DNA of 64,000 bases from an uncultured Prevotella sp. (GCA_900315035.1 OMXO01000006.1:1-64000); one strand, 5' to 3'. Positions 42,109-52,963 are shown, numbered from the stretch's first letter. Numbers and translations are program-made. The notes: generated by a model not told the origin, from the sequence alone.

Positions 42109-43989
42109 TTATTTTATCTGTACGCAGAACATAGTGAAGTCGTCACTCTGTTCTGCATCACCCGTGAACTGCTCTACGACCGTCATCATCCTGTCGATGA
42201 GATAGTGGGAACGGCTCTTGGGCTGGCGCTCGCCAAAAGGCTGACTCGACTCGTTGAGCACATGTAGCATACGCTTCTCGCCAAAGAGTTCCCGATCATT
42301 GTTTTTGGCCTCGCTCACGCCAGCGGTATATACGAAAAGAGAGTGATCGTGGACATTGTCAATGTGTTCGCCTATGAACACCGATTCCTGGCTCTGTCCG
42401 ATAGGAGGATTCGATGCCATCTCGATATAGCGGAACACAGTCTGCGAAGTTCGGGCCCTGTGCTGTCCCAGAATCGGAGCTTTATGTCCGCAGTTACAGA
42501 AGTCGAGCCGACCTGTCTTCAGGTCGATCACACCGATAAACATCGTAACAAACAAACCGTTCTCATGATCCGTAGAAAGCGTGTCGTTCAGTCGGTTGGC
42601 AATAATCTCAGGAGGACAGCCCTCCTTAGCCACCATACGGAACAGATTGATCACCACAGCCATCGTCATCGAGGCTGGCACACCCTTGCCATTGACATCA
42701 CCCACACAGAAATAAAAGCAGTCGTCCTGTATAAAGAAGTCATAGAGGTCGCCACCCACCTCCTTGGCGGGTTTCATCACCGCATAGAGGTCGATGTCGT
42801 TACGCTCAGGAAAAGCAGGGAACTTACGAGGTACCATACCCATCTGGATGTCGCGGGCAATGCGCAACTCACTATCGATACGTTCCTTGGCAGTCGTGGT
42901 ATCCTCCAACTGTTCGTAGGCCCTACGCAACTCCTGTAAACGCTTGCGGCGGCGATACAGATAGAAGCCCATAAACGCTATCGTAATCATCAGGATGATA
43001 ATGCCCGCACGTATCTCTATCGACTGGTTGGAAAGCCTCAGGTCCTTGGCCTCGTTCTCAGCACGCGACAAATCAAGTTGTGACGCATACTCGTAGGACA
43101 TCTGCTGCACCTCAGCAGTATTAACGGAATCCATATACTCCTTATACCTCCTATGCCAAAGATAGGCATTCTTGTAATCACCCATCTCGGCATAGGCGGC
43201 AGAAGTCATGTTCAAACGGTCAGACGCCGATTTAAAGCCCTTGGCTATCTCCAAGGCCTTTTCAAGACGTCCGTTTTTCCTTGCATAATAGCAGTTGACC
43301 GTTTCGCCAAACATATCATCATGACCAAACGACTGCTTCACCTTTTCACGCTCAGCGTAGGCCTGGTTGAAGTCGTCTTTCGTATAGTGCGGGTCAGCAT
43401 AAGCAATGCAGATATAACTCCAGGCAGACAGCCGATGCTGCATGATGATGCCAGGCTCGGCCAGAGCCTTATTAGCACACTCCAACACCTTATCCAACTT
43501 CTTGGTATTGACATATATCTTGGCAAGCCCCAGATAAGGTGCTGCTGCACTTTCGTCAGGAAAGTAGCGGTGCTGATAGTCGATAGCCTCATAAAAACTC
43601 TTCTCGGCTTGGTCGTATCGATGCAGGGTTCCTTGCATCGTTGCAATGGCATAGGTGGAAGTGAAGAGTCCGAACTTGCTGTCGTGATGGACGGCATAGT
43701 CGTGTACCTGCTGCGCCATGTTGAGGCCACGACTGCGGTTGATGCGAGTGAAATAATAGATGGCCTGATTGGCCCAGCACTTGTAAAAGAGACGTTCCTG
43801 ACTGTCACCCGCCTTCTGGCAAGCCTCCATCAACCGATCAGTAACAAGCATGAAGCTGTCGCTCTCGGATGTACTAAAGAATCGGTACATATCTTTCTCA
43901 AGAAGATTGATTTTTGCAGTATCCGTTTGAGCCGCCATCGGTAGCGGCATCAACAAAATGGTCAGGGCTAATCGCTTTAATGTCTTCAT
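42109..43989 (-). CDS. TPR-membrane-SpoIIE (PP2C-type) phosphatase with altered motif
   Basis: A 626-residue protein: signal peptide, TPR repeats over about 30-310, a membrane helix near 330-350 (AGIIILMITIAFMGFYLYRR), a coiled linker, then a SpoIIE/RsbU phosphatase domain (GGDLYDFF, GDVNGKGVPASM, and DDFTMF near the end). The motif normally read as YTDGV, with a metal-binding Asp, is YTAGVSEA here (codon GCT). Activity may be reduced or use different metals. It would dephosphorylate an anti-sigma antagonist-type substrate. Six bases separate its end from the kinase end, convergent. Confidence 0.87.
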   Translation of the reverse strand: MKTLKRLALTILLMPLPMAAQTDTAKINLLEKDMYRFFSTSESDSFMLVTDRLMEACQKAGDSQERLFYKCWANQAIYYFTRINRSRGLNMAQQVHDYAVHHDSKFGLFTSTYAIATMQGTLHRYDQAEKSFYEAIDYQHRYFPDESAAAPYLGLAKIYVNTKKLDKVLECANKALAEPGIIMQHRLSAWSYICIAYADPHYTKDDFNQAYAEREKVKQSFGHDDMFGETVNCYYARKNGRLEKALEIAKGFKSASDRLNMTSAAYAEMGDYKNAYLWHRRYKEYMDSVNTAEVQQMSYEYASQLDLSRAENEAKDLRLSNQSIEIRAGIIILMITIAFMGFYLYRRRKRLQELRRAYEQLEDTTTAKERIDSELRIARDIQMGMVPRKFPAFPERNDIDLYAVMKPAKEVGGDLYDFFIQDDCFYFCVGDVNGKGVPASMTMAVVINLFRMVAKEGCPPEIIANRLNDTLSTDHENGLFVTMFIGVIDLKTGRLDFCNCGHKAPILGQHRARTSQTVFRYIEMASNPPIGQSQESVFIGEHIDNVHDHSLFVYTAGVSEAKNNDRELFGEKRMLHVLNESSQPFGERQPKSRSHYLIDRMMTVVEQFTGDAEQSDDFTMFCVQIK

Positions 43990-44102
43990 CTCATGGAGGT
44001 TTCATAAGTAGCCTTCTATCTGGTTGCAAAAATAGCAATTATCTGCGAAACTTCCAAATATTTCGCTCAAATTCTTAATCATCTTTATCGCTACACGATT
44101 TC

Positions 44103-44657
44103 TCATGGATCAATCACTATCTTACCACCACCAGGGCCAAAGACGAAGTCACCTATCAACCTAACAGAACGAGGGATATACAGCGTGACAAACTGACGGC
44201 ACGTAGCAAAGGCCATCGAACATATAGTCACAACGCCATCAGGTACATGGTATTCTTCCACTTTGAATTCAGCACGCGCAAACAACAGCCGATGCCCATC
44301 AAGACTATAACCAATCCCATGTTCATCCACACGATACTCCCCTTCATCCTCAAACGCCCACGTCTCCTCATCACGATTCGCATAATCCTTCGTCCAGAAA
44401 TAGACCGCCGGCATCAGTTCCTCATTCTCCTCAGGATCCTCACTAAACACCAACTGATCATACTCATGCACATGAGCCGTCCAAGGCACATGAAGTGTAC
44501 CAATCCTACAACCAATCAGTGCCCCAGGCTCTATCTCCTCCACCCCTTCAGGAATCCAATAAGCCCCTTTCACGTTTGCCCCTTTCAGCAACCGTTTCCC
44601 GTCACCAGAATAAACAAATCCGTAACTATCCAACCACAATCTTTCATCCTCCATCAT
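44103..44657 (-). CDS. Protein with two LRR_5-like repeats
   Basis: A 184-residue protein. The pattern D-x-x-G-x-x-YS-x-DG-x-RLL, then a Pro-Gly-Val and a TLxIP strand, occurs twice (about 9-60 and 110-170), the layout of BspA-like/LRR_5 repeats. No signal peptide is seen. Related sequences are often surface proteins or prophage-linked, but this short form is probably cytosolic. Function is not recognised. Confidence 0.7.
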   Translation of the reverse strand: MMEDERLWLDSYGFVYSGDGKRLLKGANVKGAYWIPEGVEEIEPGALIGCRIGTLHVPWTAHVHEYDQLVFSEDPEENEELMPAVYFWTKDYANRDEETWAFEDEGEYRVDEHGIGYSLDGHRLLFARAEFKVEEYHVPDGVVTICSMAFATCRQFVTLYIPRSVRLIGDFVFGPGGGKIVIDP

Positions 44658-44750
44658 ATACCTACAAATCTCATTCTGCGATAATTGATTAGACTTCTAC
44701 ATCAGAGACAGGGAACATAGTGGAATATAAAGGCACCATAAAGATGCATT

Positions 44751-45116
44751 TCAAAAAACGCACACCCAGCCGAATTTGCGAACTAATTCTTGTAAGAGGT
44801 TACGATCACGTACAGGAATTGTTACTGCAAATGTTTCACGCTGACTATCTCGTTCTGCAATGTTTGCTGTGTCGAGGTCGTATTGCGTCTGCAAATTCAT
44901 CCATATGTCAGCAGGAATATCAAGGGCCTTCTCCAAGGCAACAGCAACATTCAGCGATACGCTACGTTTACCATTGATGGTTTCACTAAGAACGGAGGCT
45001 TTGATTCCTGTTTCTGCAGCCAATTGCTTCTGAGTCATACCTCGCTCCTTCAACTCGTCTTTAATCATTTCGCCAGGATGTGTGGCTACGAATGGGGTTA
45101 ATACTTTCTTACTCAT
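44751..45116 (-). CDS. higA: HigA-family antitoxin (HTH)
   Basis: A 121-residue protein from the Met at 45116. THPGEMIKDELKERGMTQKQ and AETGIKASVLSETINGK form the XRE-type HigA/VapI DNA-binding domain. It follows, with an 8-bp overlap, the 24-codon stump of a higB toxin. A -7-like TAACTTTG box lies upstream on this strand. The toxin is lost, so the antitoxin is an orphan and may now act only as a repressor. Confidence 0.82.
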   Translation of the reverse strand: MSKKVLTPFVATHPGEMIKDELKERGMTQKQLAAETGIKASVLSETINGKRSVSLNVAVALEKALDIPADIWMNLQTQYDLDTANIAERDSQRETFAVTIPVRDRNLLQELVRKFGWVCVF

Positions 45117-45183
45117 AATGTTTCGAGATTTCACCATTGGTGTAGAGTTCCTCTAAAGCCGTGTTATTAAACTCAATGTTCAT
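45109..45183 (-). pseudogene. higB: higB toxin remnant (24 codons)
   Basis: It reads MNIEFNNTALEELYTNGEIS then a short tail and stop. The first residues match the opening of HigB-type toxins, which are normally about 100 residues. The stop lies exactly over the higA start (ATGAGTAA), so most of the toxin appears deleted while the junction with the antitoxin is kept. Confidence 0.65.
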
Positions 45184-45261
45184 TGCCTTATAATGCTTTA
45201 TCGGCTGCAAAGTTAATAAATAATTCGCAAACAATTAGCATATTTGCGAATTATTTATTAT

Positions 45262-45810
45262 CTATAGCTGTTTTATCCATGAAATAAGAATACCATCGCC
45301 ATCCTTATAAACTATCTCTTTGCCTATATACTCTACTCGCTCCATCAGATTCACGAAGCCCCCCATTTCCAATTTGCCTTTGGCATAGACCACATACTCA
45401 TTCTGCTGATAGTCAGCCCATGTTACAGGCATCTTCATCAAGCCAACATGCTTGAAGAATTGCTGCTGACGAGGCGAAGCCACCGCTTTTACTGTCAATA
45501 CCACAGGCTCACCCAATTCCTCAAACATGTGATTCAACAGCCGTTCCTCCGCCTCTCGATTCTCTCGATCAGAAAAGTCCTTCAACAAAAAGATAACATT
45601 GGCATCAAACTCCTCCCATCTGTCTTTTCCACTCAGATGCATCGATGCAGCATACCCCATATAATACCCATCAGGCTGAATAATCCAAAACTGAGGAACA
45701 TCCATACCTTGCTCCTTGCAAAACATCTTCAGCCTGTCTTGCAAATCATTCATACCAAATAGGTCATTGGAAGGAACTGGATCTTCCTGCATTATCTTCA
45801 ATCTTCTCAT
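45262..45810 (-). CDS. Unrecognised protein
   Basis: A 182-residue acidic, soluble protein without a signal (FWIIQPDGYYMGYAASMHLS, ADYQQNEYVVYAKGKLE). It overlaps the upstream gene by 4 bp (ATGA), so it belongs to the minus-strand operon that runs from the tubulin-like gene. No family recognised. Confidence 0.7.
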   Translation of the reverse strand: MRRLKIMQEDPVPSNDLFGMNDLQDRLKMFCKEQGMDVPQFWIIQPDGYYMGYAASMHLSGKDRWEEFDANVIFLLKDFSDRENREAEERLLNHMFEELGEPVVLTVKAVASPRQQQFFKHVGLMKMPVTWADYQQNEYVVYAKGKLEMGGFVNLMERVEYIGKEIVYKDGDGILISWIKQL

Positions 45811-46136
45811 TTCGCAAACTCAGGTATCTTACAGAGATAGTCCACACAATCCATGTCCAACCCTCCATCATCGTTTTCATCATCCACGATCCCATTTTTG
45901 CGACCATCCTCCAAAACGATATTTCTAAGAGGCTGTTCGATAGCCTCCCACAGCTTATCATACAATTCTGGTGCGCCATCTTCCAATATGGGCATCAAAC
46001 CATGTCTTTTATTTGGACTCTGCTTCACCAACTGTTTAATCAGGGCTATCTCCTGATCACTCAAGTCCACTTCCTCACTCTCAACCTCGACATCTTTATA
46101 AGTCAGAGGTACTATCAATTTGAATGTATAGTTCAT
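45807..46136 (-). CDS. Unrecognised small protein
   Basis: A 109-residue, acidic protein with a beta-rich start (NYTFKLIVPLTYKDVEVESE) and an acidic centre (DDENDDGGLDMD). It is 11 bp behind the PEGA-TPR gene and overlaps the next by 4 bp. Not recognised. Confidence 0.68.
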   Translation of the reverse strand: MNYTFKLIVPLTYKDVEVESEEVDLSDQEIALIKQLVKQSPNKRHGLMPILEDGAPELYDKLWEAIEQPLRNIVLEDGRKNGIVDDENDDGGLDMDCVDYLCKIPEFAK

Positions 46137-46147
46137 CTTTCATTTGT

Positions 46148-47722
46148 TCAACATCCTAATTCTTTCAACTTCTTTTCAACTCTTTTCTTGTTTTCATGAT
46201 AATCCTGTTTTAGGCATTCACGGTAATAATTTGCAGCAAGTTGCTTATTGCCTTTGGCCTTATAGCAGTCACCCAAGCCCTCATAACCGTCCTTTCCTGC
46301 TTTTCCGTAACATTGAATAGCTTTATCTATATCATTCTTCTTGAAAAAGCCATCACCTATATACCTCATTTCCAATTCGGATAGGAAAATGTCCCCGCGA
46401 GTTTCTGCATAACCTTTCCACAGCGGATAAAGTTCCAATGCCTTTTCCGGATTTCCGACCTCACTATATATGTGTATCCAATCACATTGCCAATACATAT
46501 TAATATCAAGTTGTTTTCCATATTTATTCCAATACCTCACAATATTATCTCCCTGAGGATGTCTATTAATCCAGAAAACAGCTTCTAAATATTTTTCTGT
46601 TCTACCAGCTTGACTTGCAAGAAACAAGATATCCTCTTCACTACCATTATATGCCCTTTCGTAATATTCTTTTAGCCAATCTCCCCCATATTGAATTGCC
46701 AATCTTATCTCACTGGTTTTTCCTCCAACTACTTCAACATTAGTACGAGTAGGATCAACACCATATGATTTACATGTCACATAGTGCTTTCCAGACTCGA
46801 CGTCAATTATACAAGGGGAAATCCCCACATCTTTACCATCAACTATTACAGGCATACCTGAGGGATTTGTTGAGATCTTAACTTTTCCCATAGACCTCTT
46901 TAATTCAGGGATGACAAGACTCCTACATTCTTTTTCAGTTAGAAATATGTTCTGAGAACTTAGTTCATAGTTCTGTTGCCGCGCTTCTATTTGATGTTCA
47001 CCTGCAAATATAGCACCTTTCCATGAGCCATTACCCTTCTTTTCACCATCAACATAGATTTCTGCAGTACTAGTCTTACACTTTACCTCCAGTTCTGCCA
47101 TTAACGATTCTAGTTCGACATTCAAATTTTGAGTACCCTTGCCTATTGTTACGGCCTGCACATTGGGGCGGAACCCTTTCTGCTCAATACGACAGACATA
47201 GTCACCTTTAGGAAGATAGAGTTGATATAAACCATTCCCGCTGATGTTCTCAATTAACACATCATTTATAAATAGTGAAGCTGTTTCCGGCTTAACTGTT
47301 GTTACCAAACCACACTTTTCTTTTTTGTACTTCTGTTCACTAAGTGTCAGGATGTATGTTGCTTTGGATGCAACTTCATCAATCCCAAATGAGGCAAAAT
47401 CCACTATAATGGGAAGGAAATTCGGATGCAGGATATTTAGCGATTTGCTTCCTTGAGCCATATACACCCAATACTCATTAGTTTTATTCTCAATTTCGCC
47501 AACAATATCACCTTTGAATTTCAACTCTTCATCATCAATCCTCACTTTTATAAGTCCACATGGATGTCCGTTAGCATCCATAGGTGCGTGAAAAGCAGAA
47601 CCATCACTTATATTCAGCTTGAATTCTTTTACCTTAAAACCTTGTGAAAAAGAATTTGAGCTATACCCTATTGATATGATCAACACCAATAATGTATATA
47701 TATATTTAATATTTCTATTCAT
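46148..47722 (-). CDS. Exported PEGA/TPR protein P1
   Basis: A 524-residue protein. Signal peptide (1-26), then a domain shared with five neighbours (GHPCGLIKVRI, GEIENKTNEYWVYM, LHPNFLPIIVDF; about 40-120). PEGA-like repeats follow (LFINDVLIEN, AEIYVDGEKKGNGSW, PVIVDGKDVGISPC), then Sel1/TPR-like repeats at about 370-520 (YYERAYNGSEEDILFLASQA, AIQCYGKAG). It is 50% or so like P2 (by eye). It is probably periplasmic and scaffold-like. Its start overlaps the end of Q1 by 8 bp. Confidence 0.82.
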   Translation of the reverse strand: MNRNIKYIYTLLVLIISIGYSSNSFSQGFKVKEFKLNISDGSAFHAPMDANGHPCGLIKVRIDDEELKFKGDIVGEIENKTNEYWVYMAQGSKSLNILHPNFLPIIVDFASFGIDEVASKATYILTLSEQKYKKEKCGLVTTVKPETASLFINDVLIENISGNGLYQLYLPKGDYVCRIEQKGFRPNVQAVTIGKGTQNLNVELESLMAELEVKCKTSTAEIYVDGEKKGNGSWKGAIFAGEHQIEARQQNYELSSQNIFLTEKECRSLVIPELKRSMGKVKISTNPSGMPVIVDGKDVGISPCIIDVESGKHYVTCKSYGVDPTRTNVEVVGGKTSEIRLAIQYGGDWLKEYYERAYNGSEEDILFLASQAGRTEKYLEAVFWINRHPQGDNIVRYWNKYGKQLDINMYWQCDWIHIYSEVGNPEKALELYPLWKGYAETRGDIFLSELEMRYIGDGFFKKNDIDKAIQCYGKAGKDGYEGLGDCYKAKGNKQLAANYYRECLKQDYHENKKRVEKKLKELGC

Positions 47723-49169
47723 CTTCAGGCTCTCCTAACTTTGGATTATACATTAATTCTTTATCTAGTCCCATATCTTTTATCATCTGAATATAGGCAG
47801 GATACCAATATTCCCCTTTCTCAGTACATGCCCATCTCATTAGCTTTTTGGCTTCATCTGTATTTTGTTTGCAACCTATTCCATACAAATAGTGCCATGC
47901 TAGAGTTGCATATGGACATCCATGGAACATCCATATCTGAAACATGTGTTTATAGCTATCTTCTGTATCCTCTACAGCCTTCTTTGCCCAACAAAAAGAG
48001 ATTTCCGCATCATTGGCAACTGATGAATAACATGGGCCCAAACTTTCTTTAGCCTCATTTGATTCATAGCTACTCCCTTCCTTAGCTATTTTTTTGTACC
48101 AATATATTGCTTTTATCGGATTTAAAGGTATTTGGAAAGTATCCTTACCACAAACATAGTGAGCCCCTCTACCGCCTTCACATGCACCATATCGATAATA
48201 GTCAGCAAGAGATGTGGCCCATGAATCAACTATACCGCCATCATTGCCAGCCTCAGCATTAACAATCAGCTGCCCAAATTGAGTTAACTTCAGTTCCCCA
48301 CTTTCTTTCCATTCCTGATCTTCTGCAATCTTTACGGTTGCAAACTCTTTCACATAATATTCCTTCCAAATTTCCAATTGGTAATTACCTACAGGCAGTT
48401 CTTTTAACACCAGAGGCGTCACACCAACCTTCTTACAACTCAATCTGGCGAGTCTGAGAGTGACAGCCATCCTTTGACGCCTCGATAGTGTATTTACCAG
48501 GAATCATCATGCCTTCCCATCTGCCTACACCTTTCTGCTCTCCATTAATCGACAATTCTGCATCTTCAGTAGGGCAATTGACAGACACCTTGGCAAAAAA
48601 CTCTGTCAAATCCACATTGATGTTCTTAGCATTCTTGTCAATTTTCACCATCTGATTGTTAATGCTGAAGTCTTTCATTTTTACGGTATAATAATGCGTA
48701 CCGTATGGTAGTGACAAGGTATAAGCTCCACCAGAGCCATCAGCAATCTGACCATCTATCTTTTGCTGTTATCAACCTTTGCCTGCTTCTTGTTCGTCTT
48801 CACTTTCAGCTCGTAAGTTGTGCCAGAGGCCACCTTCTTGGTTCCGTAGTCAGCAAAGACAATGGTTGTGGGAAGATAGTCAGGATGCTTGATGCCCAGT
48901 CGCTTCGTTCCATTGGGCAGATATACCAGATATTCCTTGCCCGTAAACTGGACATCACCCATCACACTTCCCTCAAACTCGGCTCCAGGTTCCTTCAACA
49001 GCACCTTCACCAATCCACATGTCACTCCATTGATATCCTTTCGAGGACTCAATGCTGCCGTCTGGTCTTTCTCCAACGGCTCAAACTTCTTTACTTCAAT
49101 GTCTTGGGCATGTATAGATATTGAGAAAAAGAGCCAACAAATAATTAAAAGGGATCTAGCATCTTTCAT
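47715..49169 (-). pseudogene. Exported PEGA protein Q1, broken by two internal deletions
   Basis: Three pieces (49169-48756, 48717-48433, 48470-47715) match one Q-type gene. Compared with Q3, about 50 bp are missing at about 48760, and a TAG stop forms at the join. Compared with Q2, about 105 bp are missing at about 48435, and a TAA stop forms. The pieces carry the signal peptide with the shared domain, the PEGA segments and the C-terminal Sel1-like region. It is either a decaying gene or a misassembled repeat. Confidence 0.75.
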
Positions 49170-49206
49170 AACTCACATTTTTTTATATCAAACGAAGTAA
49201 TACTAT

Positions 49207-50631
49207 TTATCTTTTTTGCAATTCTTCTAGATTGTTTATTTTATCAGAAATCTCTTTCTTATAACTTTGAGGATTCTTATATTCAGAATACTCATCTGGA
49301 CTCCATTCATTTGAGAATATATTGAGAAATTTTCTATAACAATGGATTGCTTTGGGATAATCACCTTTTTCTTCATATTCCTCAGCTAAATTTTCATAAG
49401 TCCAAAGCCATTCTTCAGCAAATTTCAAATTTGAGAGGCTGGTAAAGTAATGAGGTTCTAATTCTTCTATGCGTTCTCGCCAAAACACAGCCTCTTCTAT
49501 ATTTTCCGCCCCAGAATGCCAGGTCTTTAACATACGATTGGCAGCCAATACCTCCATAGATTCCAAATCGCCACTATATGCTTTCGGATAATATTCAGCA
49601 AATACGGAGTGACTGTCAAACTGAAGATTTACTGTAATAGGATTGCTCGTTCCAGAATCAACCACGATATTTTTGCGATAAGGTAAACACCCGAAAGCAT
49701 TACAGCTTACATAATGCTCACCAGTTTCTGTCACAACTTCACAAGGACTAACCCCAGCGTATACCCCATCCAATAAGACTGGCAATTGAGGAATACTCGT
49801 TACAATCTTCAATTTTCTTTTTAAGCGTTTCAGTTCTGGAATGGATAATATTTTGCTATCTTTCTCTTCAAGGGTGATTTTAACTGTTTGGGGCTCGAAC
49901 TTCTCTTGGCGAGCTTCAATCATGTGACTTCCTGCCAACAAATTGCCTTTCCAAAGGCCATTACCTTTTAACTCACCATCAATATATATTTCCGCAGTGG
50001 AAGTCTTGCTTTTCACTTCCAATTCTGCCATCACAGACTCCAACTCCACGCTTATAAGCTGTGGCGCCTTCCCTGTTTGAATGATTTGTGCGTATGGTTG
50101 ATAGCCTTCCTTTGACAATTTGCAAGCATGTTCTCCTTTAGGAAGAAACAACTGATATAAGCCACTACTATTCAGATTATCAATGAGGCAATCATCAATA
50201 TACAGTTCAGAGTCTTCTGGTTTAACAACAATCGTCACACCGGTCTTTTCTTTTTTATACTTTACCTCTTCTAAAGTCAGTATATATGTCGCTTTAGAAG
50301 ATATTTCTATTCCATATTCAGAAAAAGACACTATAAGAGGCATGAAGTTGGGATGAAGAATCTTTAATTGCTGACTATTATGCGGTAGATAAACCCAATA
50401 CTCGTTCATTTTGTTCTCTACCTCGCCTATAATATCGCCTTTGAATTGTAAGTCGGGATTACTCGTTCTTATTTTAATCAAACCACATGGATGCCCTTCG
50501 GAATCTACTGGAGCATTATAAGCGGTAGTAGCATTTATGTTCAGTTTGAACTCTTTCACTTTAAAGCCTTGAGAATAGGTGTACAGGCTATAAAACGCCA
50601 TTATTATATAAAGCAATATTCTTTTCGTCAT
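49207..50631 (-). CDS. Exported PEGA/TPR protein P2
   Basis: A 474-residue protein homologous to P1: signal peptide (about 1-21), shared domain (GHPCGLIKIRTS, MNEYWVYLPHNSQQL, PNFMPLIVSF), PEGA-like repeats (LYIDDCLIDN, AEIYIDGELKGNGLW, PVLLDGVYAGVSPC), and TPR repeats at the end (YEEKGDYPKAIHCYRKFLNI). It is intact. It lies between the broken Q1 and Q2 genes, so the locus is a tandem P-Q duplication. Confidence 0.85.
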   Translation of the reverse strand: MTKRILLYIIMAFYSLYTYSQGFKVKEFKLNINATTAYNAPVDSEGHPCGLIKIRTSNPDLQFKGDIIGEVENKMNEYWVYLPHNSQQLKILHPNFMPLIVSFSEYGIEISSKATYILTLEEVKYKKEKTGVTIVVKPEDSELYIDDCLIDNLNSSGLYQLFLPKGEHACKLSKEGYQPYAQIIQTGKAPQLISVELESVMAELEVKSKTSTAEIYIDGELKGNGLWKGNLLAGSHMIEARQEKFEPQTVKITLEEKDSKILSIPELKRLKRKLKIVTSIPQLPVLLDGVYAGVSPCEVVTETGEHYVSCNAFGCLPYRKNIVVDSGTSNPITVNLQFDSHSVFAEYYPKAYSGDLESMEVLAANRMLKTWHSGAENIEEAVFWRERIEELEPHYFTSLSNLKFAEEWLWTYENLAEEYEEKGDYPKAIHCYRKFLNIFSNEWSPDEYSEYKNPQSYKKEISDKINNLEELQKR

Positions 50632-50646
50632 AATGATGTCAATTGA

Positions 50647-52148
50647 TTAATAGATGTCTGGATTGTATTTTAACTCGCTATCCAAATTCATTTCTTTAAC
50701 GAGCTGGATAAAAGCAGGATACCAATATACGCCCTCCTTCGTACATGCATGCCGCATCATGCTTTTTGCTTTCTCTTTATCTTTCACACAGCCAACTCCG
50801 TAAAAGTAGTGCCATGCTAATGCAGCATAAGGAAGATAAAAACTCGCCGCCTCAGAAAGATACATAAAGTCTTCATCATAGTCAAAATACTTTTCATGTT
50901 CTTCTTTTGCCTCTTCAGCCAAAATAAAGGACAACTCAGAATCGTCTGAAATCATATTCATTCTTGAATAAATATCTTCAGACACAGAAGTATCCCCCAT
51001 TCTTACTGCTTGTCTCAACCAATATACACCTTTTACTGGATTCAATGACACTTGAAAGGTATCACTGGAACACGTATATGGAAATCCGTGGTGTCCAAAA
51101 GCGGCACCTTCCCGATAATATTCAGCTAATGCACAAAAACTACTATTTTGGTAACCAGCAGATAAGGGATGTTCTTTTCCTTTTTCTGCATTTACTATCA
51201 TTTCACCAAACTGCGTTAATTTCAGATTTCCACTTTCTCTCCACTCCTGGTCTTCTCTTATCTTCACATTAACAAACTTTTTTACATAGTATTCCTTCCA
51301 TATTTCCAATTGATAATTACCGACAGGAAGTTCTTTTAACACCAGAGGCGTCACACCAACCTTCTTACCATTCAGCAAGACATCAGCTCCTGCTGGCTCG
51401 TAATCCACCCTAAGACTTCCTGTAATCGTTTTCAACTTTGTAAAGTCAACCGTTATCTCATCGTTATCTTTCAACTCTATCTGACGAGTCTGAGAGTGAC
51501 AGCCATCCTTTGACGCCTCGATAGTGTATTTACCTGGAATCATCATGCCTTCCCATCTGCCGACACCTTTCTGCTCTCCATTAATCGTCAATTCTGCATC
51601 TTCTGTAGGGCAATTGACAGACACCTTGGCAAAGAACTCCGTCAAATCCACATTGATGTTCTTGGCATTCTTGTCAATTTTCACCATCTGATTGTTGATG
51701 CTGAAGTCTTTCATTTTTACGGTATAATAATGCGTACCGTATGGTAGTGACAAGGTATAAGCTCCACCAGAGCCATCAGCAATCTGACCATCTATCCGTA
51801 AGTCGTGGCAGATGCTACCTTCTTGGTGCCATAATCTGCAAAGACAATGGTTGTCGGAAGATAGTCCGGATGCTTGATACCCAGTCGCTTCGTTCCATTG
51901 GGCAAATATACCAGATACTCTTTGCCCGTGAACTGGACATCACCCATCACACTTCCCTCAAACTCGGCTCCAGGTTCCTTCAACAGAACCTTCACCAATC
52001 CACATGTCACGCCATTGATATCCTTTCGTGGACTCAAAGCCGCCGTTTGGTCTTTCTCCAACGGCTCAAGCTTCTTCACCTCAATGTCTTGGGCTTTGAC
52101 AAAATATGGCAAAAAAGCTATTGACAAACAAACTAATAACAATTTCAT
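50647..52148 (-). pseudogene. Exported PEGA protein Q2, broken by one internal deletion
   Basis: Pieces 52148-51792 and 51753-50647 match one Q gene. The join at about 51796 lacks about 100 bp relative to Q3 and reads ACTTACGGATAG, so a TAG stop arises. The right endpoint is the same as in Q1 (ATAGATGGTCAG), but the left endpoint differs. The second segment is otherwise intact through PEGA repeats (TGSLRVDYEPAGADVLLNGK) and the Sel1-like end. Confidence 0.78.
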
Positions 52149-52159
52149 GATATGATCAT

Positions 52160-52963
52160 TCATTTCGATTCACGAGAAGTGTCCTTATAGTAAAGTGTAC
52201 CATTGATATACAAAGCGTCTTTCTCCGCAATATAAGCTATTGATATGTATTCTGGAATACCATCTACTTCCCATTGGTCAACAAGCAGCTTCCCGTCCTT
52301 TTCATAGGCTGATTTCGTATAATCCCAACCTTCTTTGTTGCACCAATATTCTTCCAAAAAGCCGATAAGGTGGTCATACTGTCTGTATTTGTTCTCACAA
52401 TATAATTCAATGTTGCCCAATTTCTCATTAAGCTGTTCCTCAAATAGGATCTTGCTATTGTCCCATGAAGTAAGCCATTCCGCACTGAGTACGAAACATT
52501 CTTTATACCTCTCTTCGTCTCTATATTTCTCATCTTTACCATTCCAGTTATAGAACTTGTGACCATTGCTATTCGACCAGAATATTCTCGCCACACAGCC
52601 ATTCTCTGCAACGAAACAAGCCTTACCATTGATATCGGATGGCGTAAGTTGGTTCATTGTATATACTTTCTTCTCAACTTTCGACTTTGGCAGGAGCCAG
52701 GAATATTCTTCACCACCATCATCCCCACTGTATCTAAAATTGCTTTCATCCTCATCTGAGACGTGATTCAATGGGTCATTAGAGTCACAAATCAATTTTC
52801 CTTTTTTATACTCACGATCATTTACACTAAAGTCTTCTTTAGCATAATACGCAGTAAGAGTACCAACCACAGGAGCATTCTTCTCAGACTTGCACGAGCA
52901 TACAAAGCTCATGACCACCATCATTGCCATTATTATTGGCATAAAAGATTTTTCTTGCTTCAT
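52160..52963 (-). CDS. Predicted lipoprotein
   Basis: A 267-residue protein with an N-terminal signal ending in a cysteine cluster (VMSFVCSCKSEK), typical of Bacteroidota lipoproteins. The body is acidic and rich in Trp and Tyr (EEYSWLLPKSK, GHKFYNWNGKDEK). No enzyme motif is seen. It lies between Q2 and Q3. A fragment of its 5' end recurs at about 55345-55390. Confidence 0.75.
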   Translation of the reverse strand: MKQEKSFMPIIMAMMVVMSFVCSCKSEKNAPVVGTLTAYYAKEDFSVNDREYKKGKLICDSNDPLNHVSDEDESNFRYSGDDGGEEYSWLLPKSKVEKKVYTMNQLTPSDINGKACFVAENGCVARIFWSNSNGHKFYNWNGKDEKYRDEERYKECFVLSAEWLTSWDNSKILFEEQLNEKLGNIELYCENKYRQYDHLIGFLEEYWCNKEGWDYTKSAYEKDGKLLVDQWEVDGIPEYISIAYIAEKDALYINGTLYYKDTSRESK

